Of a stretch of DNA of 59,790 bases, positions 10,821 to 21,103 are shown in pieces. The DNA is from Betaproteobacteria bacterium SG8_41 (GTDB lineage Bacteria; Pseudomonadota; Gammaproteobacteria; Burkholderiales; SG8-41): the NCBI GenBank assembly GCA_001303585.1, contig LJTT01000026.1, positions 1-59,790 of the forward strand, in the 5' to 3' direction. Position 1 is the stretch's first letter, and every line of letters begins with the position of its first letter. The notes beneath the pieces were generated by a model that was not told the origin of the DNA, did not search any database, and saw only the letters and a list, made by a program, of their open reading frames with translations. A program made the translations under genes and the position numbers.

Positions 10821-11240
10821 TCAGTCTTGCAGGGCGTCCAGCGCTTTCTTAAAGCGATTGGCGTGCGAACGCTCCGCTTTAGCGAGGGTCTCGAACCAGT
10901 CTGCGATTTCACCGAAACCTTCCTGGCGTGCCGTTTTCGCCATGCCGGGATACATGTCCGTGTACTCGTGGGTTTCACCAGCAATCGCGCTTTTCAGGTT
11001 GTCACTGGTCTTTCCGAAGGGGAGATCGGTCGCAGGATCGCCACAGGTCTCCAGATACTCGAGGTGCCCGTGCGCGTGTCCGGTCTCGCCTTCCGCCGTT
11101 GAGCGGAACACTGCCGCTGCATCATTCTGACCTTCCACGTCCGCCTTCGCTGCGAAATAGAGGTAGCGGCGGTTTGCCTGTGATTCACCTGCAAATGCGG
11201 CCTTGAGGCTTTCGTGCGTCTTGGATCCCTTGAGTTGCAT
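10821..11240 (-). CDS. Rubrerythrin (diiron domain only)
   Basis: Four-helix-bundle diiron peroxidase expected to reduce H2O2 in the cytosol. The 139-aa sequence shows the Glu/His ligand helices: [52 protein letters not shown] and [15 protein letters not shown]. The C-terminal rubredoxin domain (paired CxxC) of classical rubrerythrin is absent, so an external donor is needed; the adjacent Fe-S oxidoreductase is a candidate. A strong ribosome site (AAAGGAG) precedes the ATG. It is the first gene behind a near-consensus promoter and a palindromic operator. Confidence 0.93.
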   Translation of the reverse strand: MQLKGSKTHESLKAAFAGESQANRRYLYFAAKADVEGQNDAAAVFRSTAEGETGHAHGHLEYLETCGDPATDLPFGKTSDNLKSAIAGETHEYTDMYPGMAKTARQEGFGEIADWFETLAKAERSHANRFKKALDALQD

Positions 11241-11321
11241 ACCATTCTCCTTTCATTCAATGGGTTAAGTAATACTTTCCGCAGTGGAAGTGCTTACTTA
11301 CTGGGACGGTGAGAAGAGGAT

Positions 11322-11336
11322 TTAGACTAGGTCTAA
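11322..11336. promoter_or_regulatory. Palindromic operator, TTAGAC-TAG-GTCTAA
   Basis: A perfect 6-3-6 inverted repeat lies just downstream of the predicted start of the rubrerythrin transcript, about +5 to +19. Read as 7-1-7 (TTAGACT-A-GGTCTAA) it has the architecture of Fur/PerR-class boxes, and rubrerythrin is a classic PerR target. The identity of the regulator is inference; no regulator gene lies next to it. Confidence 0.6.
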
Positions 11337-11347
11337 GTCAGGAAGCG

Positions 11348-11376
11348 AGTATAGCGATGGGTATTTGGGGTGTCAA
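11348..11376 (-). promoter_or_regulatory. Sigma-70 promoter of the rubrerythrin operon
   Basis: On the minus strand TTGACA (11371-11376), a 17-bp spacer and TATACT (11348-11353) form an almost perfect promoter about 107 bp before the rubrerythrin ATG. It is among the best promoter matches in the window, which suggests strong expression when derepressed. Confidence 0.82.
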
Positions 11377-11640
11377 CACGCGCCCACGCTGAGGCCCAGA
11401 ACTCACGGCGTCACAAGGCACGATTAGCCTATACCCAATGCTATCGTGAGCACCTTGCGCCCCGTCAAACTTTGGAGCCTAAGCCCGGCGGCGCTGGCGC
11501 CTCGGGCCTGCGTTAGACCGGTCGCGTTGGAATGCCGGGCGCTCTCAGCAGTCTCATCCCGCGGGGCAAGGCTTGCCGTGCCTACCGCAGTTTTCTGAAC
11601 CGAGCCAGCCGCGCGTCCGCGCCACAACACGTGGCCGCGG

Positions 11641-12190
11641 TCATGCCGCCTGAAGCGCTTTGTCGAGTTCGAGGGGGATTGCACGCCCGGCGCCCGGCCG
11701 TTCGGCTCCTGACCGGGTCGAAATCGCCCGTAAAGGCGTGAGATGCCGCAGCCCCACCGCGCCGAGCAGGCGGTTCTCGTACGAATGGTCGTCCAAGCAC
11801 GGTTCGAGGCCTGGCCAGCCCGACGCTGCCCGTGACAGCGCGGGGCCGAGAAAGAGGATTGCCGGCTTGGTCTTGCAGCGCAGCGCGCAGGAATGAGCGC
11901 TCGGCCCCGCCATTCGCAGGAAGTCCACGGTGCGCGAGAAACGCCAGCCCCGATCCAGCGCAACGTCGACCACCTCACGGCAGCCTGCCAGTTCTTCGCA
12001 GTAGGCAATAATTTTCGCCCCTGCCTCACGCCACGCTGCGGCATGGCGCGCGACCATCCGGCTGGGAACCACAACACAACGAGGCGGAGCAACGCTTCTG
12101 AGGTGACCCGCCGGCTTGTGCGAAAAAGGGCGGCGTGTTGATCAACGCCCCGCCGCCCTGGCGATCCGCGAAATAGAACAACGCGGGCAC
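11641..12190 (-). pseudogene. Decayed coding sequence of unknown family (candidate)
   Basis: Between rubrerythrin and rppH lies about 1 kb without a recognisable gene. In it, a coding-like stretch starts at GTG 12190 (PALFYFADRQGGGALINTPP) and breaks near 12075-12110. It continues in another frame to the TGA at 11641 as AAWREAGAKIIAYCEELAG and RGWRFSRTVDFLRMAGPSAH. Composition and hydrophobic pattern look like real protein in two frames joined by a frameshift, but I do not recognise the family. The rest of the spacer (11377-11640 and 12191-12240) shows nothing. It could also be chance open frame in GC-rich DNA. Confidence 0.35.
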
Positions 12191-12240
12191 GGTGCCCGGC
12201 GGCTAGAAGGCGCTGCGCGCTGCAAGCTTGAGGAGCGGGA

Positions 12241-12774
12241 TCATCCCCGCTCGACGGCGTCGGCGGGTTCACGCGCCCGGGCTGGCCGGCGCTGTCCGTG
12301 ACGGCGGCGCAACAGCGGCGCGAGTTCCTCGAGTGCCCGCCGGTAGACGCCGCGTTTGAACTCGATCACGGTTTCCATCGGGATCCAGTAGTCATGCCAC
12401 CGCCAGGCATCGAATTCAGGCTTGGTCGATGCGCGCAACCGAACATCGCAATCGCGACCGACGAGGCGTAGCAGAAACCAGATCTGCTTTTGCCCGCGGT
12501 AATTCCCGCGCCAATCCCGCCGCAGCCAATGTTCTGGCACCTCGTAACGCAGCCATTCGCGTGTCCGACCGAGTATCCGCACATGCCGCGGATGGAGGCC
12601 TATTTCTTCCTCCAGCTCGCGGTACATCGCCGTTTCCGGGCTTTCGCCCGGCTTGATTCCGCCCTGCGGAAACTGCCAGGAATGCTCCCTGACCCGTTTG
12701 CCCCAGAAAACCTCGTTTTTCCAATTACATAGAATAATACCGACGTTCGGGCGGTAGCCGTCACGATCGATCAT
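12241..12774 (-). CDS. rppH: RNA pyrophosphohydrolase (Nudix)
   Basis: Removes pyrophosphate from triphosphorylated mRNA 5' ends, starting RNase E-dependent decay. The Nudix box [20 protein letters not shown] begins near residue 38, and the N-terminus [20 protein letters not shown] is characteristic of RppH. The length of 177 aa matches the family (176 in E. coli), and the C-terminal tail is basic. It lies near proS in opposite orientation, as in other Betaproteobacteria, but with a spermidine synthase-like gene in between. Confidence 0.94.
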   Translation of the reverse strand: MIDRDGYRPNVGIILCNWKNEVFWGKRVREHSWQFPQGGIKPGESPETAMYRELEEEIGLHPRHVRILGRTREWLRYEVPEHWLRRDWRGNYRGQKQIWFLLRLVGRDCDVRLRASTKPEFDAWRWHDYWIPMETVIEFKRGVYRRALEELAPLLRRRHGQRRPARAREPADAVERG

Positions 12775-12850
12775 GGAAGATCCCCTGCAGCCCTGTCAGT
12801 TGTAATGATTTTTTCATAGTTCAGCGGTAAGCGAAAGGCTTGCGATCACG

Positions 12851-13660
12851 CTACAGGTCGGCATAAAGCCGGTGCTCGTCCCAACGGTTCATCTTGCGCA
12901 GACTCTGAACGAATCTGGGAAATTCGAGACCGAAACGCTCGCGCAGCTCGAGGGCTTTTTTCTCCAGTTCTTCCCAGTTCGGATTGCCCGGACTGTCGCG
13001 AAAGCCGAATACGATGACATTACCTGGCTTTTCGGCGGGCAGGCACAGCGTGCCGGCAGGAAACGCGACCTCGATTCGCTCGAGATATTCGTGGAACCGC
13101 CGGTCCGAGCCCCATAGATTCGTGACCAGTATCCCGTGGGGCGCGAGCCGCCGCAGGCATGCCTGGTAGAAGTCGCGCGTTGACAGCTCCTCGACTTGCG
13201 AGTCCCCGTCGTAGCCGTCCAGGAGGATGACGTCCACGGCCGCCCCCGCGCGCGTGATCCACTCCGCGCCGTTGCCGATGTGCACCCTGAGGCGCTCGTC
13301 GTCCGGCGGCACGAAGAATTGCTGACGCGCGATCGCGGCCACCCGGGGGTCGACCTCGACGACGTCGATCGCCGCCCAAGGCAGCCGATGGTAGACAAAC
13401 TTGGTGACCGAGCCGCCGCCCATGCCGATCATCAAGAGCCGTTTCGGCTGCTCGTTAAAGAGCAGGAAAGCCATCATGCTGCGCGTGTAGGCGAGCTCGA
13501 GATCGTTCGGGCGCGCGAGCCGCATCGAGCTCTGGATCGTATCGCTGCCAATGTGCAGGGACCGTACCCCGAAACGCTCGGTCACGTAGACGGACTGCTG
13601 GTCATCGGCCGATTTGCCCAGCAGCCACTTTGCAAGAAACCCCATGGGTGCGCTCTTCAC
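12851..13660 (-). CDS. Spermidine synthase-like (aminopropyltransferase fold) protein
   Basis: A 269-residue protein with the Rossmann methyltransferase/aminopropyltransferase core. LLMIGMGGGSVTKFVYHRLP is motif I, DVVEVDPRVAAIARQQF is the acidic motif, and DVILLDGYDGDS is the equivalent of the catalytic Asp region. Classical spermidine synthases carry a GGGDG loop and an N-terminal substrate-binding strand; here the glycine loop reads GMGGGS and the N-terminus is short, so it may be a relative that does not make spermidine. ATGs at 13660 and 13645 are both possible. Divergent from proS. Confidence 0.75.
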   Translation of the reverse strand: MKSAPMGFLAKWLLGKSADDQQSVYVTERFGVRSLHIGSDTIQSSMRLARPNDLELAYTRSMMAFLLFNEQPKRLLMIGMGGGSVTKFVYHRLPWAAIDVVEVDPRVAAIARQQFFVPPDDERLRVHIGNGAEWITRAGAAVDVILLDGYDGDSQVEELSTRDFYQACLRRLAPHGILVTNLWGSDRRFHEYLERIEVAFPAGTLCLPAEKPGNVIVFGFRDSPGNPNWEELEKKALELRERFGLEFPRFVQSLRKMNRWDEHRLYADL

Positions 13661-13707
13661 ATCAGGCAGTTCGGTAGAATAATGGCTTTTGCCGATCGGC
13701 GACAGAC

Positions 13708-15420
13708 ATGCGCGCTTCGCAGTTCCTCATTGCAACGCTCAAGGAAGACCCAACCGAGGCCGAAGTGGTCAGCCACCGATTGATGCTGCGGGCGGGACTC
13801 GTGCGGCAGCTCGCCAGGGGCATCTACACCTGGATGCCGCTCGGCCTGCGCGTGCTGCGCAAGATCGAGGCAATCGTGCGCGAGGAGATGAACGCGAGCG
13901 GCGCGATCGAGGTCCTGATGCCCGCGGTGCAGCCAGCCGAGTTGTGGCAGGAATCGGGACGCTGGGAACAGTATGGGCCCGAACTCCTGCGTATCAAGGA
14001 CCGCCATCAACGCGACTTCTGTTTCGGGCCCACGCATGAGGAGGTCGTAAGCGACCTGGTGCGGCGCGAGATCAAGAGCTACCGGCAACTTCCGCTGAAT
14101 CTATACCAGATCCAGACCAAATTCCGCGACGAAATCCGGCCTCGTTTCGGCGTCATGCGCGCGCGCGAGTTCATGATGAAGGACGCCTATTCGTTCCACA
14201 CGGACGAGGCGAGTCTCCAGGAAACCTACCGGGAAATGCACGCTTGCTACACCCGGATCTTCACTCGGCTTGGTCTCAGATTTCGCGCGGTCGCGGCGGA
14301 CACCGGAGCGATTGGGGGTACTGGCTCGCATGAGTTCCATGTGCTGGCGGATTCGGGCGAAGATGCAATCGCATTCTGCCCGGAATCTGACTATGCAGCC
14401 AACGTTGAGCTCGCGGAGGCCATGGCACCTGGCACGACCCGGCCGTCACCCGATCAAGAGCTTCAGCGTGTGCATACGCCCGGTGTCAAGACGATCGCCG
14501 ATCTGTGCGGCTTCCTGAAGGTGCCCGCCGAGAATACGGTCAAAGCGGTCTGCGTGGACGGCGCTGACGGGCAACCGGTGCTGATGATGGTGCGCGGTGA
14601 TCACCAGCTCAATCTCGTGAAAGCCGGCAAGCTGACGCAGCTCAAAACACCCGTGGCGTTCGCGACGCCGGAAGCGATCCGCAAGGCCTTTGGCGCCGAT
14701 CCCGGCTCGCTCGGGCCGGTCGGTTTCCGCGGGACTGTCATCGCCGATCGAACGGTGGCGACCATGGGAAACTTCGTCGTCGGAGCAAATATCGATGACC
14801 ATCATTACACGGGCGCTAACATCGGCCGCGACTTTCCCGAGCCGGTGGTGGCGGACATTCGCGACGCCGTGGCCGGCGACGCCAGCCCCGACGGCAAGGG
14901 CGCGCTGGAAATTTGCCGCGGCATCGAAGTTGGCCACATCTTTCAGCTGCGCACCAAGTATTCGAGCGCGCTGAATCTGACCTTCCTCGACGAGTCCGGC
15001 AAATCGCAAATCATGGAAATGGGTTGCTACGGGATCGGCGTGAGCCGCATCGCGGCCGCCGCCATCGAACAAAACCACGATGCGCGCGGAATCATATTCC
15101 CGCGCGCCATTGCGCCGTTCGAACTCGCGCTGGCGCCGATCGGCCTCGGCAAGAGCGCCCAGGTGCGCGAGACCGCCGAGCGGCTCTACCGGGAGCTGCA
15201 GCAGGCCGGCCTCGACGTCCTGCTCGATGACCGGGACGAACGCACAGGGGTCATGTTTGCAGACCTCGAGTTGATGGGAATTCCTCACCGTTTGGTGGTC
15301 GGCGAGCGGGGTCTGAAGACCGGGCAGCTCGAATATCAGGGGCGGCGCGACGCCAAAGCGACAACTATTGCCTTGCAAGACATCGTAAATTACGTAAAAT
15401 CAAAGGTGTGCGACGCATAG
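13708..15420 (+). CDS. proS: Prolyl-tRNA synthetase (bacterial type with INS editing domain)
   Basis: Class II synthetase charging tRNA-Pro. Motif 2 [20 protein letters not shown] and motif 3 [20 protein letters not shown] are clear. The YbaK-like INS editing domain lies between them (about 230-390, with [18 protein letters not shown] and [15 protein letters not shown]). The C-terminal anticodon-binding domain begins with [12 protein letters not shown]. At 570 aa it matches E. coli ProS (572). A TAGAAT -10-like hexamer is at 13675-13680 with a poor -35. The stop overlaps the start of the lytic transglycosylase by 13 nt. Confidence 0.97.
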   Translation: MRASQFLIATLKEDPTEAEVVSHRLMLRAGLVRQLARGIYTWMPLGLRVLRKIEAIVREEMNASGAIEVLMPAVQPAELWQESGRWEQYGPELLRIKDRHQRDFCFGPTHEEVVSDLVRREIKSYRQLPLNLYQIQTKFRDEIRPRFGVMRAREFMMKDAYSFHTDEASLQETYREMHACYTRIFTRLGLRFRAVAADTGAIGGTGSHEFHVLADSGEDAIAFCPESDYAANVELAEAMAPGTTRPSPDQELQRVHTPGVKTIADLCGFLKVPAENTVKAVCVDGADGQPVLMMVRGDHQLNLVKAGKLTQLKTPVAFATPEAIRKAFGADPGSLGPVGFRGTVIADRTVATMGNFVVGANIDDHHYTGANIGRDFPEPVVADIRDAVAGDASPDGKGALEICRGIEVGHIFQLRTKYSSALNLTFLDESGKSQIMEMGCYGIGVSRIAAAAIEQNHDARGIIFPRAIAPFELALAPIGLGKSAQVRETAERLYRELQQAGLDVLLDDRDERTGVMFADLELMGIPHRLVVGERGLKTGQLEYQGRRDAKATTIALQDIVNYVKSKVCDA

Positions 15421-16045
15421 CTCAGGGGGTTTTGTTGATTTGTTCTGCGCTCGTGCTGGCAACGCCGGCAACGGCGCGCGCCGGGGCGCAGGCGTATGAG
15501 CCGCTCTCGGCGAGCGTGCGGGCGGTGCTCAACAAGGCGATCGCCGATCAAGCCGTCCCCTATCTTGCGTTCGAGAGCGAAACACAGGCGCGACACTGGT
15601 TGCGCGCCATGTCGCAGCGACTTTCCAAGCGCATGCCTGACCGTCACGCGCGAGAGGCATTCCTCGTCAGTGTGCACTACGAGGCCAAACGCGCCGGGCT
15701 CGACCCCCAGCTTGTGCTCGGCGTGATCCAGGTCGAGAGCAATTTTCGCAAGTACGCCGTGTCGCGCGCCGGTGCCCGCGGCTACATGCAGGTGATGCCA
15801 TTCTGGCGCAAGCTCATCGGCAATACGGACCACAATCTCTTCCACCTGCGCACCAACCTGCGCTACGGTTGCGTGATCCTGCGCCACTACCTCGACATGG
15901 AGAAGGGCAACCTCTATCGCGCGCTCGGCCGCTACAACGGCAGCCTGGGCAGGCCCCTAACCTGGTGGTCCGCGCGTGGCAGCGCGACTGGAACTATTCG
16001 ACCCAGTCCGCGGAGCGCGCACAACGCAGCCGCGCTGAGAGCTGA
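15408..16045 (+). pseudogene. Lytic transglycosylase (SLT domain) with a 3' frameshift
   Basis: Periplasmic muramidase-like protein cleaving peptidoglycan. It starts at GTG 15408 inside the end of proS and has a signal peptide ([18 protein letters not shown], cleaved near ARAGA). The SLT motifs are DPQLVLGVIQVESNFRKYAV with the catalytic Glu, GARGYMQVMPFW, and ALGRYNGSLGRP. Directly after GSLGRP (about 15955) the expected continuation PNLVVRAWQRDWNYSTQSAE is found in another frame and ends at TGA 16045. The uncorrected frame runs on to 16301 into the convergent yihY gene. The catalytic core is intact; only the C-terminal 30 residues are shifted. Real mutation or sequencing error cannot be separated here. 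Confidence 0.85.
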
Positions 16046-16118
16046 TCCCCCGGCGGCGCCAGGGCGCTGGCTGCCCGGGTCCGGTTCAACGCCAGTTAGC
16101 GCATTGCGCGGCCAGTGC

Positions 16119-17369
16119 TCATGCCACCTGCGCGGGCACCTCGTCATCGGCCATCCTGGCCGGAGCCGCCTTGTGGAACAAGTCTTCGAGCGAGAGCTGA
16201 AGACCTCCCTCGATTCCACCCGCAAGTTCGAGCGCAAGCTGATCGAGTTCCTGTCCCGATTGTCGCGCGGCAACACGGGCCCCGGTGCGGAACACGAATA
16301 GATGATAGAGGTCCGCGACGGATACCTCCGCCGCGTCCTTGACGAGGACCCAGCCGCGGCCGACGCGCCCCACCCAATGTGCGCGACTCATCGCGTCGAG
16401 AACGGCCTCGATCCGGTCAATCGGCAGCTTTATGACGCTGTGCAGCTGGTGCACGGTCACGGTATCGCCAGCCCGGTGTGCCTCCCACAGCAGGCGCAGG
16501 ATCTGCAGCGCGTCCAGGAACTGCGAACCAGGCACCGGCTCGACCTGTGAAGCGCGCTCTCGCCATTCGGGCATCACTGCGGTAATGACAGCGCCCAGCA
16601 GGACCACCAGCCAGGAAAAATAAATCCACAGCAGAAAAATGGGCACGCTTGCGAACGCTCCGTAGACAAGCGTGTAGGTCGGGAAATGAGTAACGTAGGC
16701 TGCAAAGGCCCGCTTCATTCCCTCGAATGCCAGTGCGGCGATAAAGCCCCCGGAGAGCGCGTCGCGCACGAGCACGCGCCGGTTGGGCAACGTGATATAA
16801 AGCAGGGCGAACGCCGCCCCGGTGAGCAGGATCGGAACCATTTTCAGCAACACGAGACCCGCGTAGGGCACGTCCCGCACCAGCCCCAGCGAAAGCGTCA
16901 CAACCCAGGAGGTGAGTGAGAGGCTGGCGCCGATCAGCACGGGCCCGACGGTCAGCAGGGCCCAGTAGATGAACACGCGCTGGATCAGCGAGCGCGAGCG
17001 GGGCACGCGCCAGATCTGGTTGAACGCCTTATCGATCGTCAGCAGAACAATCATCGCGGTCACGAACAGAAACAGCAGGCCCACCGCCGTGAGGCGGGCC
17101 GCATTCTTCGTGAACTGCTGCGCGTAGCCGGCGACGGCGCCGGCCGATTCCGGCAGCATGTTCTTGAGCATGAACTGATGGACCTGGTCCATCAGCTCGC
17201 GGAACACCGGAAACGCCGAGATCAGAATCAGCGCCACGGTGATGATCGGGACGATGGCAAGCAGCGTGGTGTAGGTGAGGCTCGAGGCAATTTGCAGGCA
17301 GCGTTCCTCGACGAACCGCCGCGCGACGATCCGAACGAATTCGACGAGAGATGGCGCCCTTTTTTGCAA
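16119..17369 (-). CDS. YihY/BrkB family inner-membrane protein with C-terminal winged-helix-like domain
   Basis: Integral membrane protein of the YihY (UPF0761) family. The N-terminal RRFVEERCLQIASSLTYTTL is the family hallmark. About six membrane segments follow to residue 290, for example LTAVGLLFLFVTAMIVLLTI and SVPIFLLWIYFSWLVVLLGA. A soluble C-terminal region (about 310-415) contains a winged-helix-like stretch (LDALQILRLLWEAHRAGDT to VGRVGRGWVLVKD). The frame is open to 17435 but would then overlap the divergent wrbA start; TTG 17369 with GGAG upstream is preferred. The role is unclear: it was once called ribonuclease BN, a label now considered wrong. Confidence 0.82.
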   Translation of the reverse strand: MQKRAPSLVEFVRIVARRFVEERCLQIASSLTYTTLLAIVPIITVALILISAFPVFRELMDQVHQFMLKNMLPESAGAVAGYAQQFTKNAARLTAVGLLFLFVTAMIVLLTIDKAFNQIWRVPRSRSLIQRVFIYWALLTVGPVLIGASLSLTSWVVTLSLGLVRDVPYAGLVLLKMVPILLTGAAFALLYITLPNRRVLVRDALSGGFIAALAFEGMKRAFAAYVTHFPTYTLVYGAFASVPIFLLWIYFSWLVVLLGAVITAVMPEWRERASQVEPVPGSQFLDALQILRLLWEAHRAGDTVTVHQLHSVIKLPIDRIEAVLDAMSRAHWVGRVGRGWVLVKDAAEVSVADLYHLFVFRTGARVAARQSGQELDQLALELAGGIEGGLQLSLEDLFHKAAPARMADDEVPAQVA

Positions 17370-17406
17370 GCTTGCGACTCCGGTCCCCGAGGTCCCGCCT
17401 ATATAA

Positions 17407-18739
<1,333 letters not shown>

Positions 18740-18743
<4 letters not shown>

Positions 18744-19078
18744 GCCGGCGCGCCGCCTATCTCGCCGCCTGCGCAAGTCTCGTGGCGCTTACGATAGGTT
18801 GTCTCGTGTGGGAGCTGTGGCTCGCGCCGTTGCGGCCCGGCGGCTCCTGGCTGGCGCTGAAGGCGCTGCCCCTGCTTGCGCCCTTGCGCGGCGTCCTTCG
18901 CGGGCGGGTCTACACGTACCGCTGGGCGATGCTTCTCATCCTTCCCTACTTTGCAGAAGGCGTCGTTCGCGCATGGAGTGAACGCGGCGCGCCAGCGCAG
19001 CTCGCGCTTGCCGAGGCCATTCTGGCCGTCTCCTTCTTCTGTGCCGCAATCGCCTATGTGCGATCTCGCGGTAAATGA
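18740..19078 (+). CDS. DUF2069 family membrane protein
   Basis: A 112-residue protein with about four hydrophobic segments (LAACASLVALTIGCLVWELW, LALKALPLLAPL, WAMLLILPYFAEGVVRAW, AEAILAVSFFCAAIAYV). PLLAPLRGVLRGRVYTYRW is the DUF2069 signature. It starts at GTG 18740, overlapping the previous stop (GTGA). The linkage with wrbA is conserved in Beta- and Gammaproteobacteria. Function unknown. Confidence 0.85.
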
Positions 19079-19081
19079 CGC

Positions 19082-19288
19082 TCAGCGCCGGAAGATCCAG
19101 AGGAGCAGCGTGATGACGAGCGAAACCAGAATGCCGGTCGTGATCGGAAAATAAAACGTGAAGCCCTTGCGCTCGATCTTGATGTCGCCCGGCAGGCTGC
19201 CAAGCCCCAGCTTCGCGAGGACCGGCCACAACACGCCCACCGCGATCAGCACAATCCCGATGGTAATCAACCACTTCGCCATCGCCAC
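19082..19288 (-). CDS. DUF2905 family small membrane protein
   Basis: A 68-residue protein with two membrane segments (LITIGIVLIAVGVLWPVLAK and TTGILVSLVITLLLWIFRR) linked by the conserved GLGSLPGDIKIERKGFTFYF. This is the whole of the DUF2905 pattern. The start may be the second Met (19282). It is convergent with the DUF2069 gene, 3 nt apart, and lies downstream of leuA's strand partners with a 7-bp-period repeat just upstream. Function unknown. Confidence 0.85.
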   Translation of the reverse strand: MAMAKWLITIGIVLIAVGVLWPVLAKLGLGSLPGDIKIERKGFTFYFPITTGILVSLVITLLLWIFRR

Positions 19289-19312
19289 TCATCACTCATT
19301 GCCCATCACTCA
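19285..19312. repeat. Heptamer short tandem repeat, 4 units
   Basis: Four consecutive 7-bp units: CCACTCA, TCACTCA, TTGCCCA, TCACTCA. They fill the spacer between the DUF2905 start and the leuA stop. One of at least seven intergenic loci in this window with the same 7-bp period. Confidence 0.75.
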
Positions 19313-19313
19313 G

Positions 19314-20855
19314 TTAGACCTGAGGGTTGATGCGCTCGACCTTGGAGTGCAGCTTGTTCAGGGCGTTGACGTAAGCCTTCGCTGACGCCACCACGATGTC
19401 GGTGTCGGCCCCTTGCCCGTTGACGATACGACCGTTCTTCGAAAGCCTCACCGTCACCTCCCCCTGCGAATCCGTCCCGGTGGTGATGTTGTTGACGGAG
19501 TAGAGCAGCAACTCCGCGCCGCTGCCGACGACGGACTCGATCGCCTTGAAGGTCGCATCGACCGGACCGCTGCCGCGCGCCTCAGCGTGGCGCTCCGCGC
19601 CATCCTCCGACACGACAAGCCGCGCAAAGGGCTGCTCGCCGGTCTCCGAATGGGCGGTGAGCGAGACGAGCCGGTAGTGCTCGTTCTCGACCTGCTCGAG
19701 GTTCTCCTCGGTAATCAGTGCCTGGAGGTCTTCGTCGAAGATCTCGTGCTTCTTGTCGGCCAGCTCCTTGAAGCGCTTGAACGCCACGTTCAGCGCCTCC
19801 TCCGACTCCAGCATAATGCCGATCTCCTGGAGACGCTGGCGGAACGCATTGCGGCCGGAGTGCTTGCCCAAGACGAGGCGGTTCGCGTTCCAGCCCACGT
19901 CCTCCGCGCGCATGATCTCATAGGTATCGCGGCTCTTGATCACCCCGTCCTGGTGTATGCCCGCCTCGTGCGCGAAAGCGTTTGCCCCGACGATTGCCTT
20001 GTTGGGCTGAACGGGGAAACCCGTGACACCCGATACCAGCCGGCTTGCCGGAACGATCTGGCTTGAGTCGATGCGCGTGTCGCAGGGAAATATATCCTGC
20101 CGGGTGCGTACCGCCATGACGATCTCTTCAAGCGCGGCATTGCCCGCCCGCTCACCCAGACCGTTGACGGTGCATTCGACCTGCCGCGCTCCATTCAGCA
20201 CCGCCGCCAGGGAGTTGGCAACCGCGAGACCGAGGTCATTGTGGCAGTGCACCGACCATACCACCTTGTCCGAGTTCGGAATGCGCTCACGCAGCGCACG
20301 AATGAGCTTCCCGAAATGCTCGGGAAACGTGTAGCCCACCGTGTCGGGAATATTGATCGTGGTTGCGCCCGCGGCGATCACCCGCTCCAGGATACGGCAC
20401 AGAAAATCACTGTCCGAGCGGCCAGCGTCCTCGGGGGAGAATTCGATATTGTCGGTGTACTCGCGCGCCCATTTCACCGCACGCACCGCCTGCTCGATCA
20501 CCTGCGAGGGTTCCATGCGCAGTTTCTTTTCCATGTGGATCGGCGAGGTCGCGATGAAGGTGTGCACCCTCGGGCTGGATGCCGGCTTCACGGCTTCCCC
20601 GCAACGCCGGACATCATGCTCGTTGGCGCGCGCCAGCCCGCAAACGGTGCTGTCCTTGATGATGGAGGCAACTGCCTTTACGGATTCGAAGTCGCCCTCG
20701 CTTGCCGCGGGGAAACCTGCCTCGATGACATCGACGCGCATCCGCTCGAGCTGGCGTGCGATGCGCAGCTTCTCCTCCCGGGTCATCGAGGCACCCGGGC
20801 TTTGCTCGCCGTCTCGCATCGTCGTGTCGAATATGATCAGGTGTTCTTTAGACAT
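19314..20855 (-). CDS. leuA: 2-isopropylmalate synthase
   Basis: Condenses acetyl-CoA with 2-oxoisovalerate in the first committed step of leucine synthesis. The catalytic TIM barrel shows [55 protein letters not shown] and the HEAGIHQDG stretch. The C-terminal LeuA regulatory domain (about 390-513) binds leucine for feedback inhibition. The start at ATG 20855 follows a clear GGAGG; the frame upstream of it contains only the ribosome site. The length of 513 aa is normal. A leucine-rich leader peptide lies 123 nt upstream, so attenuation by leucine supply is likely in addition to feedback inhibition. Confidence 0.97.
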   Translation of the reverse strand: MSKEHLIIFDTTMRDGEQSPGASMTREEKLRIARQLERMRVDVIEAGFPAASEGDFESVKAVASIIKDSTVCGLARANEHDVRRCGEAVKPASSPRVHTFIATSPIHMEKKLRMEPSQVIEQAVRAVKWAREYTDNIEFSPEDAGRSDSDFLCRILERVIAAGATTINIPDTVGYTFPEHFGKLIRALRERIPNSDKVVWSVHCHNDLGLAVANSLAAVLNGARQVECTVNGLGERAGNAALEEIVMAVRTRQDIFPCDTRIDSSQIVPASRLVSGVTGFPVQPNKAIVGANAFAHEAGIHQDGVIKSRDTYEIMRAEDVGWNANRLVLGKHSGRNAFRQRLQEIGIMLESEEALNVAFKRFKELADKKHEIFDEDLQALITEENLEQVENEHYRLVSLTAHSETGEQPFARLVVSEDGAERHAEARGSGPVDATFKAIESVVGSGAELLLYSVNNITTGTDSQGEVTVRLSKNGRIVNGQGADTDIVVASAKAYVNALNKLHSKVERINPQV

Positions 20856-20977
20856 TACCGCCTCCAATCCTTGCCGCCCATCATGGCTGCCGCCAAGATG
20901 AAAATGTTTACAAACTGCTCCGCGCGCCGCTGCGGCACCCGGGCCTTGAATCTACTACTCGAAAGAGGATAAAGGAT

Positions 20978-21064
20978 TTATGCGCCGCGAAGGCGCAGCA
21001 GCAGACGGGCCAGCAGCAGGCTGGCACGGGCGAGGGACAAGCAGGCTTGCGTAGACGAGTTCAT
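20978..21064 (-). CDS. leuL: Leucine-rich leader peptide upstream of leuA
   Basis: A 28-codon open frame from ATG 21064 to TAA 20978, too short for ordinary gene calling. Nine of 28 residues are Leu, including two runs of three CTG codons (ASLLLARLLLRLRGA at the C-terminus). This is the classic layout of a leu attenuator leader. A hairpin TGCGCC/GGCGCA with a TTCGC loop covers its last codons (20981-20997). A run-of-T terminator between it and leuA is not obvious; a GC-rich segment that could pair with the GGCGGC near the leuA ribosome site may instead allow translational control. A weak ribosome site (GAGAA) precedes the ATG. Confidence 0.75.
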   Translation of the reverse strand: MNSSTQACLSLARASLLLARLLLRLRGA

Positions 21065-21072
21065 GTTCTCGA

Positions 21073-21101
21073 AATATAACGGCTTTCAGGATCGCACGCA
21101 A
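21073..21101 (-). promoter_or_regulatory. Candidate promoter of leuL-leuA
   Basis: Minus strand TTGCGT (21096-21101), 17-bp spacer, TATATT (21073-21078), starting just 9 bp before the leader ATG and directly after the pssA stop. The -35 is weak (three of six) and the -10 is good, consistent with leuA being transcribed both from ilvI and from this site. Confidence 0.5.
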
Positions 21102-21103
21102 CT

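Noticed and set aside
11424-12272. 282-aa minus-strand open frame across the rubrerythrin-rppH spacer
   Set aside because: Low-complexity Arg/Ser/Ala composition; the competing frames in the same region look more protein-like.
16046-16301. C-terminal 85 residues of the open frame after the lytic transglycosylase
   Set aside because: Out-of-frame sequence antisense to yihY; the natural stop after frameshift correction is 16045.
20856-20977. Classical intrinsic terminator between the leucine leader and leuA
   Set aside because: GC-rich pairing is possible but no convincing stem followed by a T run was found.
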